From the NCBI RefSeq assembly GCF_024171785.1, contig NZ_JAMTCK010000001.1, positions 620,134-684,133 of the forward strand: a stretch of 64,000 bases of DNA, read 5' to 3'. The DNA comes from Goodfellowiella coeruleoviolacea (GTDB taxonomy: Bacteria > Actinomycetota > Actinomycetes > Mycobacteriales > Pseudonocardiaceae). Made by a program: the position numbers and the translations under genes. Shown piece after piece: positions 1 to 8,162 of this stretch. Each line of letters starts with the position of its first letter. The first letter of the stretch is position 1. The notes beneath the pieces were generated by a model. That model made no database searches. It saw only the letters and a program-made list of their open reading frames with translations, and had not been told where the DNA came from.

Positions 1-1179
1 TGAGCGCACCCCGAGTCGGCCCACCTGTCCCGGCGGCAGCGGCTGGCCGTCCTCGGACAGCACGGCGGCCTCGGCGAAGCTCATCGGCTTGCCGATGCAG
101 CGCCCGAAGGACTCACTGCCCGGCCGGTGTCCGTTGTGGAATATCGAGTAGCCCGTCTCCGACGAGCCCAGGCCGTCGGTGAACACCGAGCCGGGCACCC
201 GGCGCGGCTTGAGGTCCGGACCGATCTCCTCGTGGCTGCCCTGCTGGATCAGCGCCCTGATGTGTGCCTCGTGCGCGGCGTCCCCGGTGTTGTAGTAGGC
301 CTCCACACTGGACATGTCCCAAGTGGACAGATCCTCGGCGGCCATCTGGCCGTAGGTGCCGGCGAAGCCGAACACGGTGGTGGGCCGGAACTTCTCGATC
401 GCGTCGAGCACGTCAACCCCGCGCTGGCTGGACAGCAGCAGCACCGGTGAGCGCAGCAGCAGTCCGAACAGCAGCACCGAGATGGCCGCGTTGTGGTTGC
501 CGGGCAGCGCGACCAGCAGTCGGCCCATGGCGCCGCCGACGGACAGCTTCAACCGGTGCAGCTGGGCGTACAGCAGCGTCTGGTGGGTGTGCGGCACGGC
601 CTTGGGCATGCCGGTGGTGCCCGAGGAGTGCGAGATGATGATCGGGTCGGTGGCGTGGTGCCGGTAGGGGTAGCCGGCGGGCAGCAGCGTGCGGTGCTCG
701 GGGCGCACGTCCGCGCTGGTGACCACGAAGGACAGACCGGGGTCGGGGTCGGCGTCGCCGGACAGCGCGGCGTGCCGCTGCTGGTCGGTGATGGCGCCGA
801 GCACGCCCTGCCGGCGCACGTACTCGCGCACGATCTCCGGGCGCAGCTTGGCGTTGGCGAAGGACGGGATCGCGCCCAACGCGGTCAGCGCGAGGAAGTT
901 CACGGCGAACTCGGTGCTGGACGCGGTGACCACCGCGACCACGTCCCTGGGCCGCACGCCCCGGGAGTGGTAGAAGCCGGCGTAGGTCTCCACGACCTCG
1001 TGCAGTTCGCCGAGGGTGAGCACCTCGGGGTGGCTGCCGTCCGGGGCGCGCCAGGTGCGGTCGGTCCACAGCACCTGCTCGTCCAGGGGACGCTGGTAGG
1101 CCTTCAGCCGGTGCAGCACGTTGCCGGCACCGAGTTCGGTGTCGGCGTTGATCCGCGCGCGCTCTTGCTTGCTGATCAC
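1..1179 (-). CDS. Adenylate-forming (AMP-binding) enzyme, C-terminus beyond the window
   Basis: Class I adenylate-forming enzyme that would activate a carboxylic acid as an acyl-adenylate for transfer to CoA or a carrier protein. The reading frame is open from a GTG at 1179 to the window edge (393 codons). The P-loop-like motif SHSSGTTGMPKAVPHTH lies near residue 185 and a later segment reads GLGSSETGYS, matching the A5 region of the superfamily. The C-terminal lid domain with its lysine is off the left edge. The GTG overlaps the stop of the preceding ketosynthase-like gene as GTGA, so the two are probably translationally coupled. It is the last visible gene of the minus-strand biosynthetic operon and the second adenylating enzyme in it. 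Substrate is unknown; an aromatic or fatty acid, or an amide-forming role, are all possible. Confidence 0.88.
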   Translation of the reverse strand, partial: MISKQERARINADTELGAGNVLHRLKAYQRPLDEQVLWTDRTWRAPDGSHPEVLTLGELHEVVETYAGFYHSRGVRPRDVVAVVTASSTEFAVNFLALTALGAIPSFANAKLRPEIVREYVRRQGVLGAITDQQRHAALSGDADPDPGLSFVVTSADVRPEHRTLLPAGYPYRHHATDPIIISHSSGTTGMPKAVPHTHQTLLYAQLHRLKLSVGGAMGRLLVALPGNHNAAISVLLFGLLLRSPVLLLSSQRGVDVLDAIEKFRPTTVFGFAGTYGQMAAEDLSTWDMSSVEAYYNTGDAAHEAHIRALIQQGSHEEIGPDLKPRRVPGSVFTDGLGSSETGYSIFHNGHRPGSESFGRCIGKPMSFAEAAVLSEDGQPLPPGQVGRLGVRS

Positions 1180-2117
1180 GGTGTCCCTTCCTTGTCCTGT
1201 GTGGACCACCCGAGGGTGGCCGGGCCGGCCAGCTCGATCAGCGCCAGCTCGTCGCGCGCCGCCGGGTCGGGCACGAGCAGCGCGTCGGCGTGCCCCCCGG
1301 CCACCAGCGCGTGGGCAGCGGCCAGCTGGACCAGGCCCTGCGCGCTGCCGCAGCGGCCGACGTGGTCGGTGGTCAGGTGCGGCGGCGCGGCCGGGTCGGC
1401 GGCGGCCACCGCCGCCGGGCCCACGCCGGTGATCCACACCGGTGGTCCCGGTTGGACCGGCTCGCGCGCCACCAGCACGGCAGCGGCCACGTCGGCGGCT
1501 GGCGGGTGCGCGCGACCGCCCTGCTCGGCCAGCCGGCGGTAGGCGTGCTCGGTCCGCTTGGTGCCGGCCAGTTCCACGCCCAGCAGCAGCACCCGGTCCA
1601 GTTCGGGGTCGGCGAGCAGCAGGTCGGCGGTGAGCAGCAGCGGCACGGCCAACCCATCCGGCGGCGAGAGCACGCTCATCGGCCCGGTGATGCCGAACTC
1701 GCGGCTGACGAAGCCCAGCACGGCGTTGGCGGTCGCCTGCATGAACAGCAGCGGGTTGTGCACCTGGCCGGCGACCAGCAGCTGGCTGGCCAGGTCGGTG
1801 GTGGTGGCGTCCCCCATCACGCTGGCCAGCACCACGGCGGTGCCCGCGCCCGCGCGCACCCGACCGGTCAGGCACTGCCTGGCCACCTCGTGGACCAGCG
1901 GGTTGAAGGTGGACTCGACGAATCCGGGCACCGCCGGCAGGTCCGGGGTGGTGGCGGCGCCCACGGGCACGTCGAGGTGGCGCAGCAGGTCGGCCTGGTC
2001 GGTGCCCCAGGGGCCGGCGGCAGCGCTGGCCAGCACGGCCAGCCGCAGGGCCTGCCGCCGGCTGGCGGGCTGGTCGGGGCGGGTGGTGGCGGGTGACGTG
2101 CGGGCACCGGGGTTCAC
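1176..2117 (-). CDS. Ketosynthase-like partner (chain-length-factor type), active-site Cys absent
   Basis: A 313-residue thiolase-fold protein resembling the N-terminal ketosynthase-like or chain-length-factor partners of type II PKS and aryl polyene systems. The segment HNPLLFMQATANAVLGFVSR followed by GITGP is the family pattern, but where a ketosynthase has its nucleophilic TACSSS motif this protein reads VLSPPDGL, so it should not form an acyl-enzyme. The HGTGT and GH histidine motifs are also missing. GTG start at 2117 overlaps the stop of the true ketosynthase by GTGA, which suggests coupled translation and a heterodimer. The role as a KS partner is inferred from fold and position. Confidence 0.78.
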   Translation of the reverse strand: MNPGARTSPATTRPDQPASRRQALRLAVLASAAAGPWGTDQADLLRHLDVPVGAATTPDLPAVPGFVESTFNPLVHEVARQCLTGRVRAGAGTAVVLASVMGDATTTDLASQLLVAGQVHNPLLFMQATANAVLGFVSREFGITGPMSVLSPPDGLAVPLLLTADLLLADPELDRVLLLGVELAGTKRTEHAYRRLAEQGGRAHPPAADVAAAVLVAREPVQPGPPVWITGVGPAAVAAADPAAPPHLTTDHVGRCGSAQGLVQLAAAHALVAGGHADALLVPDPAARDELALIELAGPATLGWSTQDKEGTP

Positions 2118-3286
2118 GGCCGCTCCAGCAGGATCGCGGTGTTCATGCCGCCGAAGGCCGCGTTGAGGCTGAGCGCCCGGCGCACCGGGGCCGGCCGCGG
2201 TCCGGCGGTGACGTAGTCCAGGTCGCAGGCCGGGTCCGGGGTGGTGTGGCCGGCGGTGGGCGGCAGCACCCCGTCGGTGAGCGCGAGCAGCGTGATGACC
2301 GCCTCCACCGCGCCGGACGCCTCCAGCAGGTGGCCGGTGGTGCTCTTGGTGGAGCTGACCGGGATGGCGGCGGCGTGCGCGCCGAACGCGGCGTGCAGTC
2401 CCCTGGTCTCGGCGCTGTCGTTGGCCGGGGTGCCGGTGCCGTGCGCGTTGACGTAGTCGACGGGTCGGGCCTCCGCGTCGGCGGCCCCGCCCGGATCCGC
2501 GGCGCTGTCCCGGCCGGCGCCGCGCAGCGCCTGGCGGATCGCGGCGGCCATGCCGGCGCCGTCCGGGTGCGGCTTGGCGATGTGGTGGGCGTCCGAACTG
2601 GCGCCCCAGCCGGTGATCCTGGCCAGCGGCCGGGCACCGCGCGCCCGCGCGTGCTCGGCCGACTCCAGCACCAGTGCGGCCACGCCGTCGCCGAGCAGCA
2701 GCCCGGTGCGGTCCGCGGCGAACGGCCGGACCGCGCCGTCCCTGGCCAGTGCCCGGCCGGAGTCGAACTTGGCGAAGTTCTCCTCCTCCACCAGGTACGC
2801 GCCCGCGCACAGCACGGTGTCGGCGCGGCCGGTGGCGATCAGCCGGCAGCCCTGGATGATGGCGTGCGCCGAGGCGACGCACGCGTTGGTGACCGCCAGG
2901 TGCCGGCCGCGCAGGCCGAACCGGGCGGCCAGGCCCTCGGCCAGGTGGGCCGGCACGCTGTCGACCGGGCTGGCCGCGCGGTCGCCGCGCCAGAACCGGG
3001 TGACCGCGGTGAAGTCCCCGGCACAGCCCAGCAGCACGTCCGCCGCGCTCCCGGCGGCCAGCCCGGCCGCGGCCAGCGCGTCCTCGGCGCAGTCGGCCAG
3101 CACCTCGGCCAGCCGGGGATCACCAGGGCCCTGCGCGGCGAACGGGGTCCGGTAGGGCCGGGTGTCGAACCGGGTGGCCGGTGCGAACGCCGGTGTCCCG
3201 GCGAACACACCGCGCCGCAGCGCCTCGACACCCCGGCCGAACACGGTGTGCACGCCGAACCCGGTGACCAGCACGTCACGCCGCAC
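2114..3286 (-). CDS. Beta-ketoacyl-ACP synthase (KAS II type)
   Basis: Condensing enzyme for decarboxylative chain extension of a carrier-bound acyl group. The 390-residue protein keeps the full catalytic set: Cys136 in VTNACVASA, His282 in VNAHGTGTPAND and His319 in STKSTTGHLLEASG. The C-terminal SLNAAFGGMN is the usual KAS I/II ending. It starts with GTG at 3286, overlapping the end of the upstream ACP gene by 11 nt, and ends in a GTGA overlap with its cysteine-less partner. Two ACPs, an adenylating ligase and aromatic-precursor genes precede it in the same operon, so an aromatic acyl starter is the likely first substrate (inference). No ketoreductase or dehydratase is visible in the window. 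Confidence 0.93.
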   Translation of the reverse strand: MRRDVLVTGFGVHTVFGRGVEALRRGVFAGTPAFAPATRFDTRPYRTPFAAQGPGDPRLAEVLADCAEDALAAAGLAAGSAADVLLGCAGDFTAVTRFWRGDRAASPVDSVPAHLAEGLAARFGLRGRHLAVTNACVASAHAIIQGCRLIATGRADTVLCAGAYLVEEENFAKFDSGRALARDGAVRPFAADRTGLLLGDGVAALVLESAEHARARGARPLARITGWGASSDAHHIAKPHPDGAGMAAAIRQALRGAGRDSAADPGGAADAEARPVDYVNAHGTGTPANDSAETRGLHAAFGAHAAAIPVSSTKSTTGHLLEASGAVEAVITLLALTDGVLPPTAGHTTPDPACDLDYVTAGPRPAPVRRALSLNAAFGGMNTAILLERP

Positions 3287-3545
3287 GGGCCGCCGCCCGG
3301 CGCAGGTAGGCCGCGATCCGCTCGACCGAGCCGAACTCGGCGAAGTCCTCCTCGTCCGGGTCCACGGTCAGCCCGAACCGCAGCCGCACCTGGTGCAGCA
3401 GCCACACCAGGCCCATCGAGTCCAGCACCAGCTCGGTGTCGTCGCGCAGGTCCTCGGGCAGCTCGGGGAAGATCCGACGGTCGGCCAGCAGGTCCCGGAC
3501 GTCGGCGGTGGTGATCTCCACCGCCGCGCCCGCGCGCTCGCTCAC
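3276..3545 (-). CDS. Acyl carrier protein (second of two)
   Basis: An 89-residue discrete acyl carrier protein. The phosphopantetheine serine sits in ELVLDSMGLVWLLHQV, a DSM variant of the usual DSL motif, with a helix-rich acidic C-terminal half (VDPDEEDFAEFGSVERIAAY). GTG at 3545 overlaps the stop of the preceding ACP by GTGA; the 3' end overlaps the ketosynthase start. It would carry the starter or growing chain for the neighbouring ketosynthase. It is clearly different in sequence from the first ACP, so the two may have distinct roles (starter loading versus extension), which is inference. Confidence 0.9.
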   Translation of the reverse strand: MSERAGAAVEITTADVRDLLADRRIFPELPEDLRDDTELVLDSMGLVWLLHQVRLRFGLTVDPDEEDFAEFGSVERIAAYLRRAAARAA

Positions 3546-3814
3546 GCCGCCTCCCGGCGGCGGACGACGTCCTCGACCAGCTCCCCCAGGGTCATGGCGC
3601 CGATCCGCTCGATGTCGGAGTCCGGGATCGTGATGTCGAACTCGCGCTCCAGGCGCAGCGTGAGTTCCACCAGGCTCAGCGATTCGAGGTCGATGCCGTT
3701 GGTCCCGATGGGACAGTCGTCGTCGAGGCTGTCCCGCTCGATCGGGATGTTCATCTCCGTCACGAGCGTGGTGAGCACGAACTCGCGAACCTCGTTCTGC
3801 TGCAGGGTGGGCAT
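3542..3814 (-). CDS. Acyl carrier protein (first of two)
   Basis: A 90-residue acyl carrier protein beginning MPTLQQNE. The carrier motif is GIDLESLSLVEL, where Ser of ESL is the predicted 4'-phosphopantetheine site, followed by LRLEREFDITIPDSD, typical of acidic helix II/III. I chose ATG at 3814 because GGAAAGG precedes it at a normal distance and the 22 residues of an upstream in-frame extension are not ACP-like. It follows the adenylate-forming ligase by 34 nt and is coupled to the second ACP by GTGA. The ligase just upstream is the natural candidate to load it. Confidence 0.9.
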   Translation of the reverse strand: MPTLQQNEVREFVLTTLVTEMNIPIERDSLDDDCPIGTNGIDLESLSLVELTLRLEREFDITIPDSDIERIGAMTLGELVEDVVRRREAA

Positions 3815-3848
3815 GGCACACCTTTCCGCTCTGTCAACTCTTCTCGGC

Positions 3849-5321
3849 TCACACCTGGTCCGGCTGCCCCGGCCCGGCACCGGCCAGCGCCACAGTCCCC
3901 TGTGTCGTCTCCTGCTGGGCAGCTTCCTGCTGGGCAGCTTCCTGCTGGGCAGCCTCTTTCAGGGCGGCCTGCCCGCGCACCAGCTTGCCGTTGGAGGTGC
4001 GCGGCAGGGCCGGCAGCAGCCGGACCACCTTGGGCAGCTTGTGGTCGGCCAGCTGACCTCGGCACCAGCCGACCAGCGCGGCCGCGGTCAGCGACGAGTC
4101 CGAAGTGGACACGTAGGCCTCGATGGCCTCGCCGTGGGCCACCACGACCTCGTTGACCGCCGGGTGCCGGCCGAGCACCGCCTCCACCTCGGTCAGGTCG
4201 ACCTTGAGCCCGCCGACCACCACCAGCGAGTCGCCCCGGCCGAGCAGCCGCACCGTGCCGTCCGGCCCGATCTCGGCGCGGTCCCGGGTGCGCAGCCAGC
4301 CGTCCACGTAGCGGTCCTGGCCGTCGGCGGTCAGGTAGGGCGTGCGGTCCAGGCGCACCTCCAGTTCCCCGCCGCGCACCCGCAGGTCCACGCCCGGGGC
4401 GGGCGGCCCCACCGAGGGCCGCGTGGTCGGCCGCACGTCCATGGCGATCACGCCGGTCTCGGTGGTGCCGTAGGACTCGCCCACACCCACGCCGAAGCGG
4501 TCCGCGAACGCGGCGGCGACCTCGGGCGCCATCAGCTCGCCGCCGGACACCGCCGCGCGCAACCCGGGCAGCCGGGGCGGGTGCGGCGCCGAGGCCAGCA
4601 GTTCGTAGTGGAACGGCACGCCGAAGATCACCTGGACGGCGTGGTCGGCGGCGGCCGCCAGGATGGCGTCGGCCGACACCCTGGCCGGGAACACCACGGC
4701 CGCGCCGGCGAACAGCGAGTGCAGCAGTCCGGCGATCAGGCCGAAGCTGTGCGCGGTCGAGCTGAGCAGCAGCACCCGCTCGCCCTGGCCGGGCATGCCC
4801 GGGATCAGGCTGAACCGCTCGACCTCGGCGGCCAGCGCGGCGGCGGTGCGGCCCACCACCTTGGGCAGCCCGGTCGACCCGGAGCTGAACTGGACCAGCC
4901 GGTGGTCGCTGCCGGCGGGCCGGCCGCCGGCCCGCCGCTCGGTGACCAGTTCGTAGCGGGCGCGGAAGTTCACCAGCGACCACCGGCCCGCGCCGACCCG
5001 GACCACGTGCTGCGGCCGGCACAGCGCGCGCAGCGCCTCCACCTCGGGTGGTTTGAGCCGGTGGTCGATCAGCATCACCTGGGCGCCCAGCCGCCACAGC
5101 GCCAGCAGCACCTCGACCTGGGTGAAGCTCGGCGGCACCTGCAACGCGACCGTGCTGCCCGGCCCCACGCCCGAGGAGGCGAACAGGGCGGCCTCCTGGG
5201 CCACGGCCTCGCGCAGCTGCCCGTGGGTCACGGTGTGGTCGGCGACCAGGTAGGGCGTCTGGTCGGGGTGCCGGTCCAGCAGCTCCTCGACGAAGGGGAG
5301 CCCGTGCGCGGTGGGCGGCAT
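3849..5321 (-). CDS. Adenylate-forming ligase, probable aryl- or acyl-ACP ligase
   Basis: A 490-residue class I adenylate-forming enzyme. Visible motifs are VQFSSGSTGLPKVVG (A3), GESYGTTETG (A5), DRYVDGWLRTRD (A7 region), GRGDSLVVVGGLKVDLTEVE (A8) and LPRTSNGKLVRG with the A10 lysine near residue 455. Its size and neighbouring ACP genes suggest a stand-alone ligase that adenylates a free acid and loads it on a carrier protein; 3-amino-4-hydroxybenzoate made by the two upstream genes is the likely substrate (inference, by analogy with manumycin-type clusters). ATG at 5321 overlaps the upstream stop as TGATG. After the A10 lysine there is an extra tail with a perfect EAAQQ repeat and a Gly/Pro-rich end. 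Confidence 0.9.
   Translation of the reverse strand: MPPTAHGLPFVEELLDRHPDQTPYLVADHTVTHGQLREAVAQEAALFASSGVGPGSTVALQVPPSFTQVEVLLALWRLGAQVMLIDHRLKPPEVEALRALCRPQHVVRVGAGRWSLVNFRARYELVTERRAGGRPAGSDHRLVQFSSGSTGLPKVVGRTAAALAAEVERFSLIPGMPGQGERVLLLSSTAHSFGLIAGLLHSLFAGAAVVFPARVSADAILAAAADHAVQVIFGVPFHYELLASAPHPPRLPGLRAAVSGGELMAPEVAAAFADRFGVGVGESYGTTETGVIAMDVRPTTRPSVGPPAPGVDLRVRGGELEVRLDRTPYLTADGQDRYVDGWLRTRDRAEIGPDGTVRLLGRGDSLVVVGGLKVDLTEVEAVLGRHPAVNEVVVAHGEAIEAYVSTSDSSLTAAALVGWCRGQLADHKLPKVVRLLPALPRTSNGKLVRGQAALKEAAQQEAAQQEAAQQETTQGTVALAGAGPGQPDQV
3911..3955 (-). repeat. Three in-frame 15-bp tandem repeats in the ligase gene
   Basis: The + strand unit CCTGCTGGGCAGCTT occurs three times head to tail, the third copy with one mismatch. 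It encodes three copies of a Glu-Ala-Ala-Gln-Gln unit in the C-terminal tail of the adenylate-forming ligase, just before the stop. The length is a multiple of three, so copy-number change would keep the frame. Confidence 0.95.
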
Positions 5322-6430
5322 CAGCTCTCCCTGCAGAACTCGCCGATCGGGATGCCCACGTGCCGCTTGTCCGTGGCCAGGTAGCCCAGCAGCTCGTCAC
5401 CGCGCTGCAACTCGGTGACGTTGCGGACCTTGCCGCCCGGCCCGAGCACCCGCACGTGCCAGTCGTCCTGCACGGTCAGGCTGACCGCGACGCCCTCGGC
5501 GGAGTGGGCGGTGATGGTCAGCAGCGGCCGGGACTCCAGCTTGGCCCGGCCCACCACCACCCGCCGGGTGCTGCCGTCGGCGCGCACCGCCAGCACGGTG
5601 CTGCCCGAGCGCAGCTCGCTGAGGTAGTTGGTGCGGTTGTCCGGCCCCAGCACGTAGGAGTGCAGCGCGCCGGCGTTGACCCGGAACGGCCTGGTCGGCA
5701 TGTAGGGCAGCGGGTGGGTCTCGCTGCAGCACAGCACGAACCCGGACGAGTAGGAGCCGACCAGGATGCCCTCGTCCTCCTCGAAGTGCGAGCAGGTGTC
5801 CACGCAGACCCGGTCGCCGAGTCCGTTGTGCGCCACCGAGTCCACGGTGAGCGTGGCCAGTTCCAGCGCGGGCGTGCTCTCCTGGAGCAGGCGCGCCAGG
5901 GCGAACACCTCGGTGGCGTCGGCGGGTGCGAGCAGCACGCCGTCGGAGCCGTGTTCGAGCACGTCCAGCACGATCCTGGCCTCGTCGAGGTCGGCCACCT
6001 CGGTCACCAGCTTGCCCGGTGCGCGGTCGGCCGCGGCGATCACGATCTCCAGCGGGATCTTGGTCGGGTCGGTGAAGCTGACCACGGTGTAGGGCAGGGC
6101 CACGGCCGCGGCGCAGGCCAGCTTCAGGGTCCGGTCGTCGCGCACCCGCACCACGGCGGCGCCGCTGCCCCGCCCGGTGCGCACGGCCTCGGCCAGCGCG
6201 TCCACCTGGTCGGTGTCGGTGACCACAATGGCCACCAGGTCCGCCGGCTGGTCGGTCGCGCCGACGTCCCCGGCGGGCAGCAGCACCTTCCTGATCGTGG
6301 GCGGCAGCGTGGCCAGCAGCGCGGGGTCGGCCGCGACCACCCCGTCCAGCCGGGCGTGCACCGCGGCGTCCACCACCGCCTCGACCTGCGGCGGGGCCAC
6401 GGTCCGAAGATCGATCCAGGCGAATTTCAC
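5321..6430 (-). CDS. griH: 3-dehydroquinate synthase II-like enzyme (GriH/AroB' family)
   Basis: A 369-residue member of the archaeal-type 3-dehydroquinate synthase family. In grixazone and manumycin-type pathways the homologue GriH converts the C7 aldol product to 3-amino-4-hydroxybenzoate. Family hallmarks are clear: FAWIDLRTV at the N-terminus, EEDEGILVGSYSSGFVL, RPFRVNAGALHSYVL and YLSELRSGSTVLAV. GTG at 6430 aligns with the usual family N-terminus. It lies 32 nt after the aldolase gene, the same pairing as griI-griH. Actinomycetes do not use this enzyme for the shikimate pathway, so the pair points to an aminohydroxybenzoate building block. Product identity is inferred from family and pairing. 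Confidence 0.92.
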   Translation of the reverse strand: MKFAWIDLRTVAPPQVEAVVDAAVHARLDGVVAADPALLATLPPTIRKVLLPAGDVGATDQPADLVAIVVTDTDQVDALAEAVRTGRGSGAAVVRVRDDRTLKLACAAAVALPYTVVSFTDPTKIPLEIVIAAADRAPGKLVTEVADLDEARIVLDVLEHGSDGVLLAPADATEVFALARLLQESTPALELATLTVDSVAHNGLGDRVCVDTCSHFEEDEGILVGSYSSGFVLCCSETHPLPYMPTRPFRVNAGALHSYVLGPDNRTNYLSELRSGSTVLAVRADGSTRRVVVGRAKLESRPLLTITAHSAEGVAVSLTVQDDWHVRVLGPGGKVRNVTELQRGDELLGYLATDKRHVGIPIGEFCRES

Positions 6431-6462
6431 CGAAACTCCAATCGTCGCCGCGACGTGAGTCG

Positions 6463-7275
6463 TCACGAGGAGGTGGCGCCGGCCGCGGCCAGCGGGGCGT
6501 AGCCGGTCAGCGGGTCGGTGTCCTGGTGCACCACCTCGGCCAGCCGCCGTACCAGGGACAGCGGGTTGGGCGCGGAGAAGATCCGCCGGCCCACGGCCAG
6601 GCCGCGGCAGCCGGCGGCCATGGCGGCGTGGCCGTGCGCGACGAGGTCCGCGCCGTCGGCCGGGCCGCCGGCGGCCAGCACCGGGATCGGGCAGCTGCCG
6701 GTCACCTCGGCCATCCGCTCCACCGGCAGCGCCATCGAGGTCTTCACCAGGTCGGCGCCGAGGTCGGCGGCGATGTTGACCACGTGGGCCAGCAGCGCGG
6801 GGTCGTGCGAGCTGGCCACGCGCGGGCCGCGGGCGTAGGCCATCACCAGCAGCGGCACGTTCCACGCGTCGCAGGAGCCGGCCACCGCACCCAGGTCGGC
6901 CAGTTGCCGCTGCTCGGTGTCCGACCCGATGTTCACGTGCACGCTGACCGCGTCGGCGCCCAGCCGCAGCGCGTCCTCGACCTCGCCGACCAGCACCTTG
7001 GCGTTGACGTCCGCGGCGTGCGCGGTGCCGGCGCTGAGGTGCACGACCAGGGCGCAGTCGCCGAGCAGTTCGGGGTCGATCGCCCTGGCCCTGCCCTTGT
7101 GCACGATGACGGCGTCGGCGCCGCCCATGGCCACGTCCCGCACCAGCGCGTCCCAGCCCTGGTTGGGCACGACCGGCCCGTCCGAGACGCTGTGGTCCAG
7201 CGGCACGAACAGGTGGCGGCCGTCCCGCTGACGGGAGAGCCGCCTCAGCCGAAACGCCTTCCGGGTATCCGCCAC
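6463..7275 (-). CDS. griI: DhnA/FbaB-type class I aldolase (GriI family)
   Basis: A 270-residue class I aldolase of the DhnA family. GriI homologues join aspartate semialdehyde and dihydroxyacetone phosphate to give the C7 precursor of 3-amino-4-hydroxybenzoate. The N-terminal FVPLDHSVSDGP and the likely Schiff-base lysine in DLVKTSMALP (near residue 185) match the family, as do VLAAGGPADG and LAVGRRIFSAPNP at the phosphate site. GTG at 7275 has GGAGG 10 nt upstream. It is the first gene of the minus-strand operon, facing the flavodoxin gene across a 256-nt intergenic region. Long in-frame extensions upstream lack family character and were not used. Confidence 0.92.
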   Translation of the reverse strand: MADTRKAFRLRRLSRQRDGRHLFVPLDHSVSDGPVVPNQGWDALVRDVAMGGADAVIVHKGRARAIDPELLGDCALVVHLSAGTAHAADVNAKVLVGEVEDALRLGADAVSVHVNIGSDTEQRQLADLGAVAGSCDAWNVPLLVMAYARGPRVASSHDPALLAHVVNIAADLGADLVKTSMALPVERMAEVTGSCPIPVLAAGGPADGADLVAHGHAAMAAGCRGLAVGRRIFSAPNPLSLVRRLAEVVHQDTDPLTGYAPLAAAGATSS

Positions 7276-7445
7276 GTCGCGTACACCTCCACCCTCCGCG
7301 CGGACCACGCACCGCCTGGCCGCGCCCGTGACCGGGTAAATCCCGTCCGACCGATTCCGGGGCCACTCGACCGTCTCGACCGGTCCGGCCCCGACGCCAC
7401 TGATCGTGCCCGAACAACACCCCGAACCGGCATTAACACCTGGCG

Positions 7446-7461
7446 ATAACTCGGCAGTTAT
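7446..7461. promoter_or_regulatory. Inverted repeat in the divergent promoter region of the cluster
   Basis: ATAACT-CGGC-AGTTAT is a perfect 6-bp inverted repeat, with GGC and GCC flanking it. It lies in the relatively AT-rich gap between the aldolase gene (minus) and the flavodoxin gene (plus), where both operons should start. A regulator such as the LysR protein at 9711-10679 could bind here; that is inference. Confidence 0.5.
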
Positions 7462-7531
7462 GCCCTTTTCGGGAATACCTCGGCGCACTGTTCTGATAAT
7501 CCTTTGAGGTGCGCGTGCTATTGACGTTCCT

Positions 7532-8155
7532 GTGAATGTCAGCGACGCCGCGACCAATTCCGTTCGCATCGCCATTGCCCACGACCCGGGCGGCGGGCAC
7601 ACCGCCAGATTCGCCGAGGCGGTGCACCTCGGCGCCACGAACACGGCGGGCACCGAATCGGTGCTCGTCCCGGTGGCTGAGCTGGGTTCGGCGGAGTGGG
7701 CGCTGCTCGACTCGGCCGACGCCATCGTGTTCGGCTCCCCCACCTACATGGGCAGCGCCTCGGCGAGCTTCCACGCCTTCGCCCAGGCCAGTGCCAGCCG
7801 GTGGCTGCGCCAGCGGTGGCGGGACAAGCTGGCGGCCGGGTTCACCAACTCCGGGTCCAAGGCCGGGGACAAGTCGTCCACCCTGGGCTACTTCGCCACC
7901 CTGGCCGCCCAGCACGGCATGGTCTGGGTCAACCTCGGCCTGCTGCCCGGCTGGAACCGGTCCCGGGGCAGCGAGAACGACCTGAACCGGCTGGGCTTCC
8001 ACAACGGCGCCGCCGCCCAGTCCGACGTGGACTCGTCGCCGGACGCGGTGCACCCCGCCGACCTGCGCACCGCCGAGCACCTGGGCCGGCGGGTGGCCGA
8101 GTACGCGGCCGTGGTCGCCGCCGGCCGGGCCGCGCTGGCCAGCCTCGTCCGGTGA
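7532..8155 (+). CDS. Flavodoxin-fold NAD(P)H-dependent oxidoreductase (WrbA-like)
   Basis: A 207-residue flavodoxin-fold protein. IAIAHDPGGGHTARFAEAV is a phosphate-loop variant of the FMN-binding segment, and VFGSPTYMGSASASFHAF is the strand-loop typical of WrbA-type quinone reductases. KLAAGFTNSGS and the following region complete the flavin site. GTG at 7532 is used because the N-terminal strand begins a few residues later; no strong Shine-Dalgarno is seen. It is divergent from the aromatic-acid operon and just upstream of the exporter gene. Reduction of a quinone-like or aminophenol-derived intermediate, or protection against one, would fit but is inferred only. Confidence 0.85.
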   Translation: MNVSDAATNSVRIAIAHDPGGGHTARFAEAVHLGATNTAGTESVLVPVAELGSAEWALLDSADAIVFGSPTYMGSASASFHAFAQASASRWLRQRWRDKLAAGFTNSGSKAGDKSSTLGYFATLAAQHGMVWVNLGLLPGWNRSRGSENDLNRLGFHNGAAAQSDVDSSPDAVHPADLRTAEHLGRRVAEYAAVVAAGRAALASLVR

Positions 8156-8162
8156 CACCGCC

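Noticed and set aside
7276-7743. Open minus-strand extension upstream of the aldolase start
   Set aside because: It runs through the divergent promoter region and into the flavodoxin gene, and its residues do not resemble the aldolase family; the GTG at 7275 has a good ribosome-binding site.
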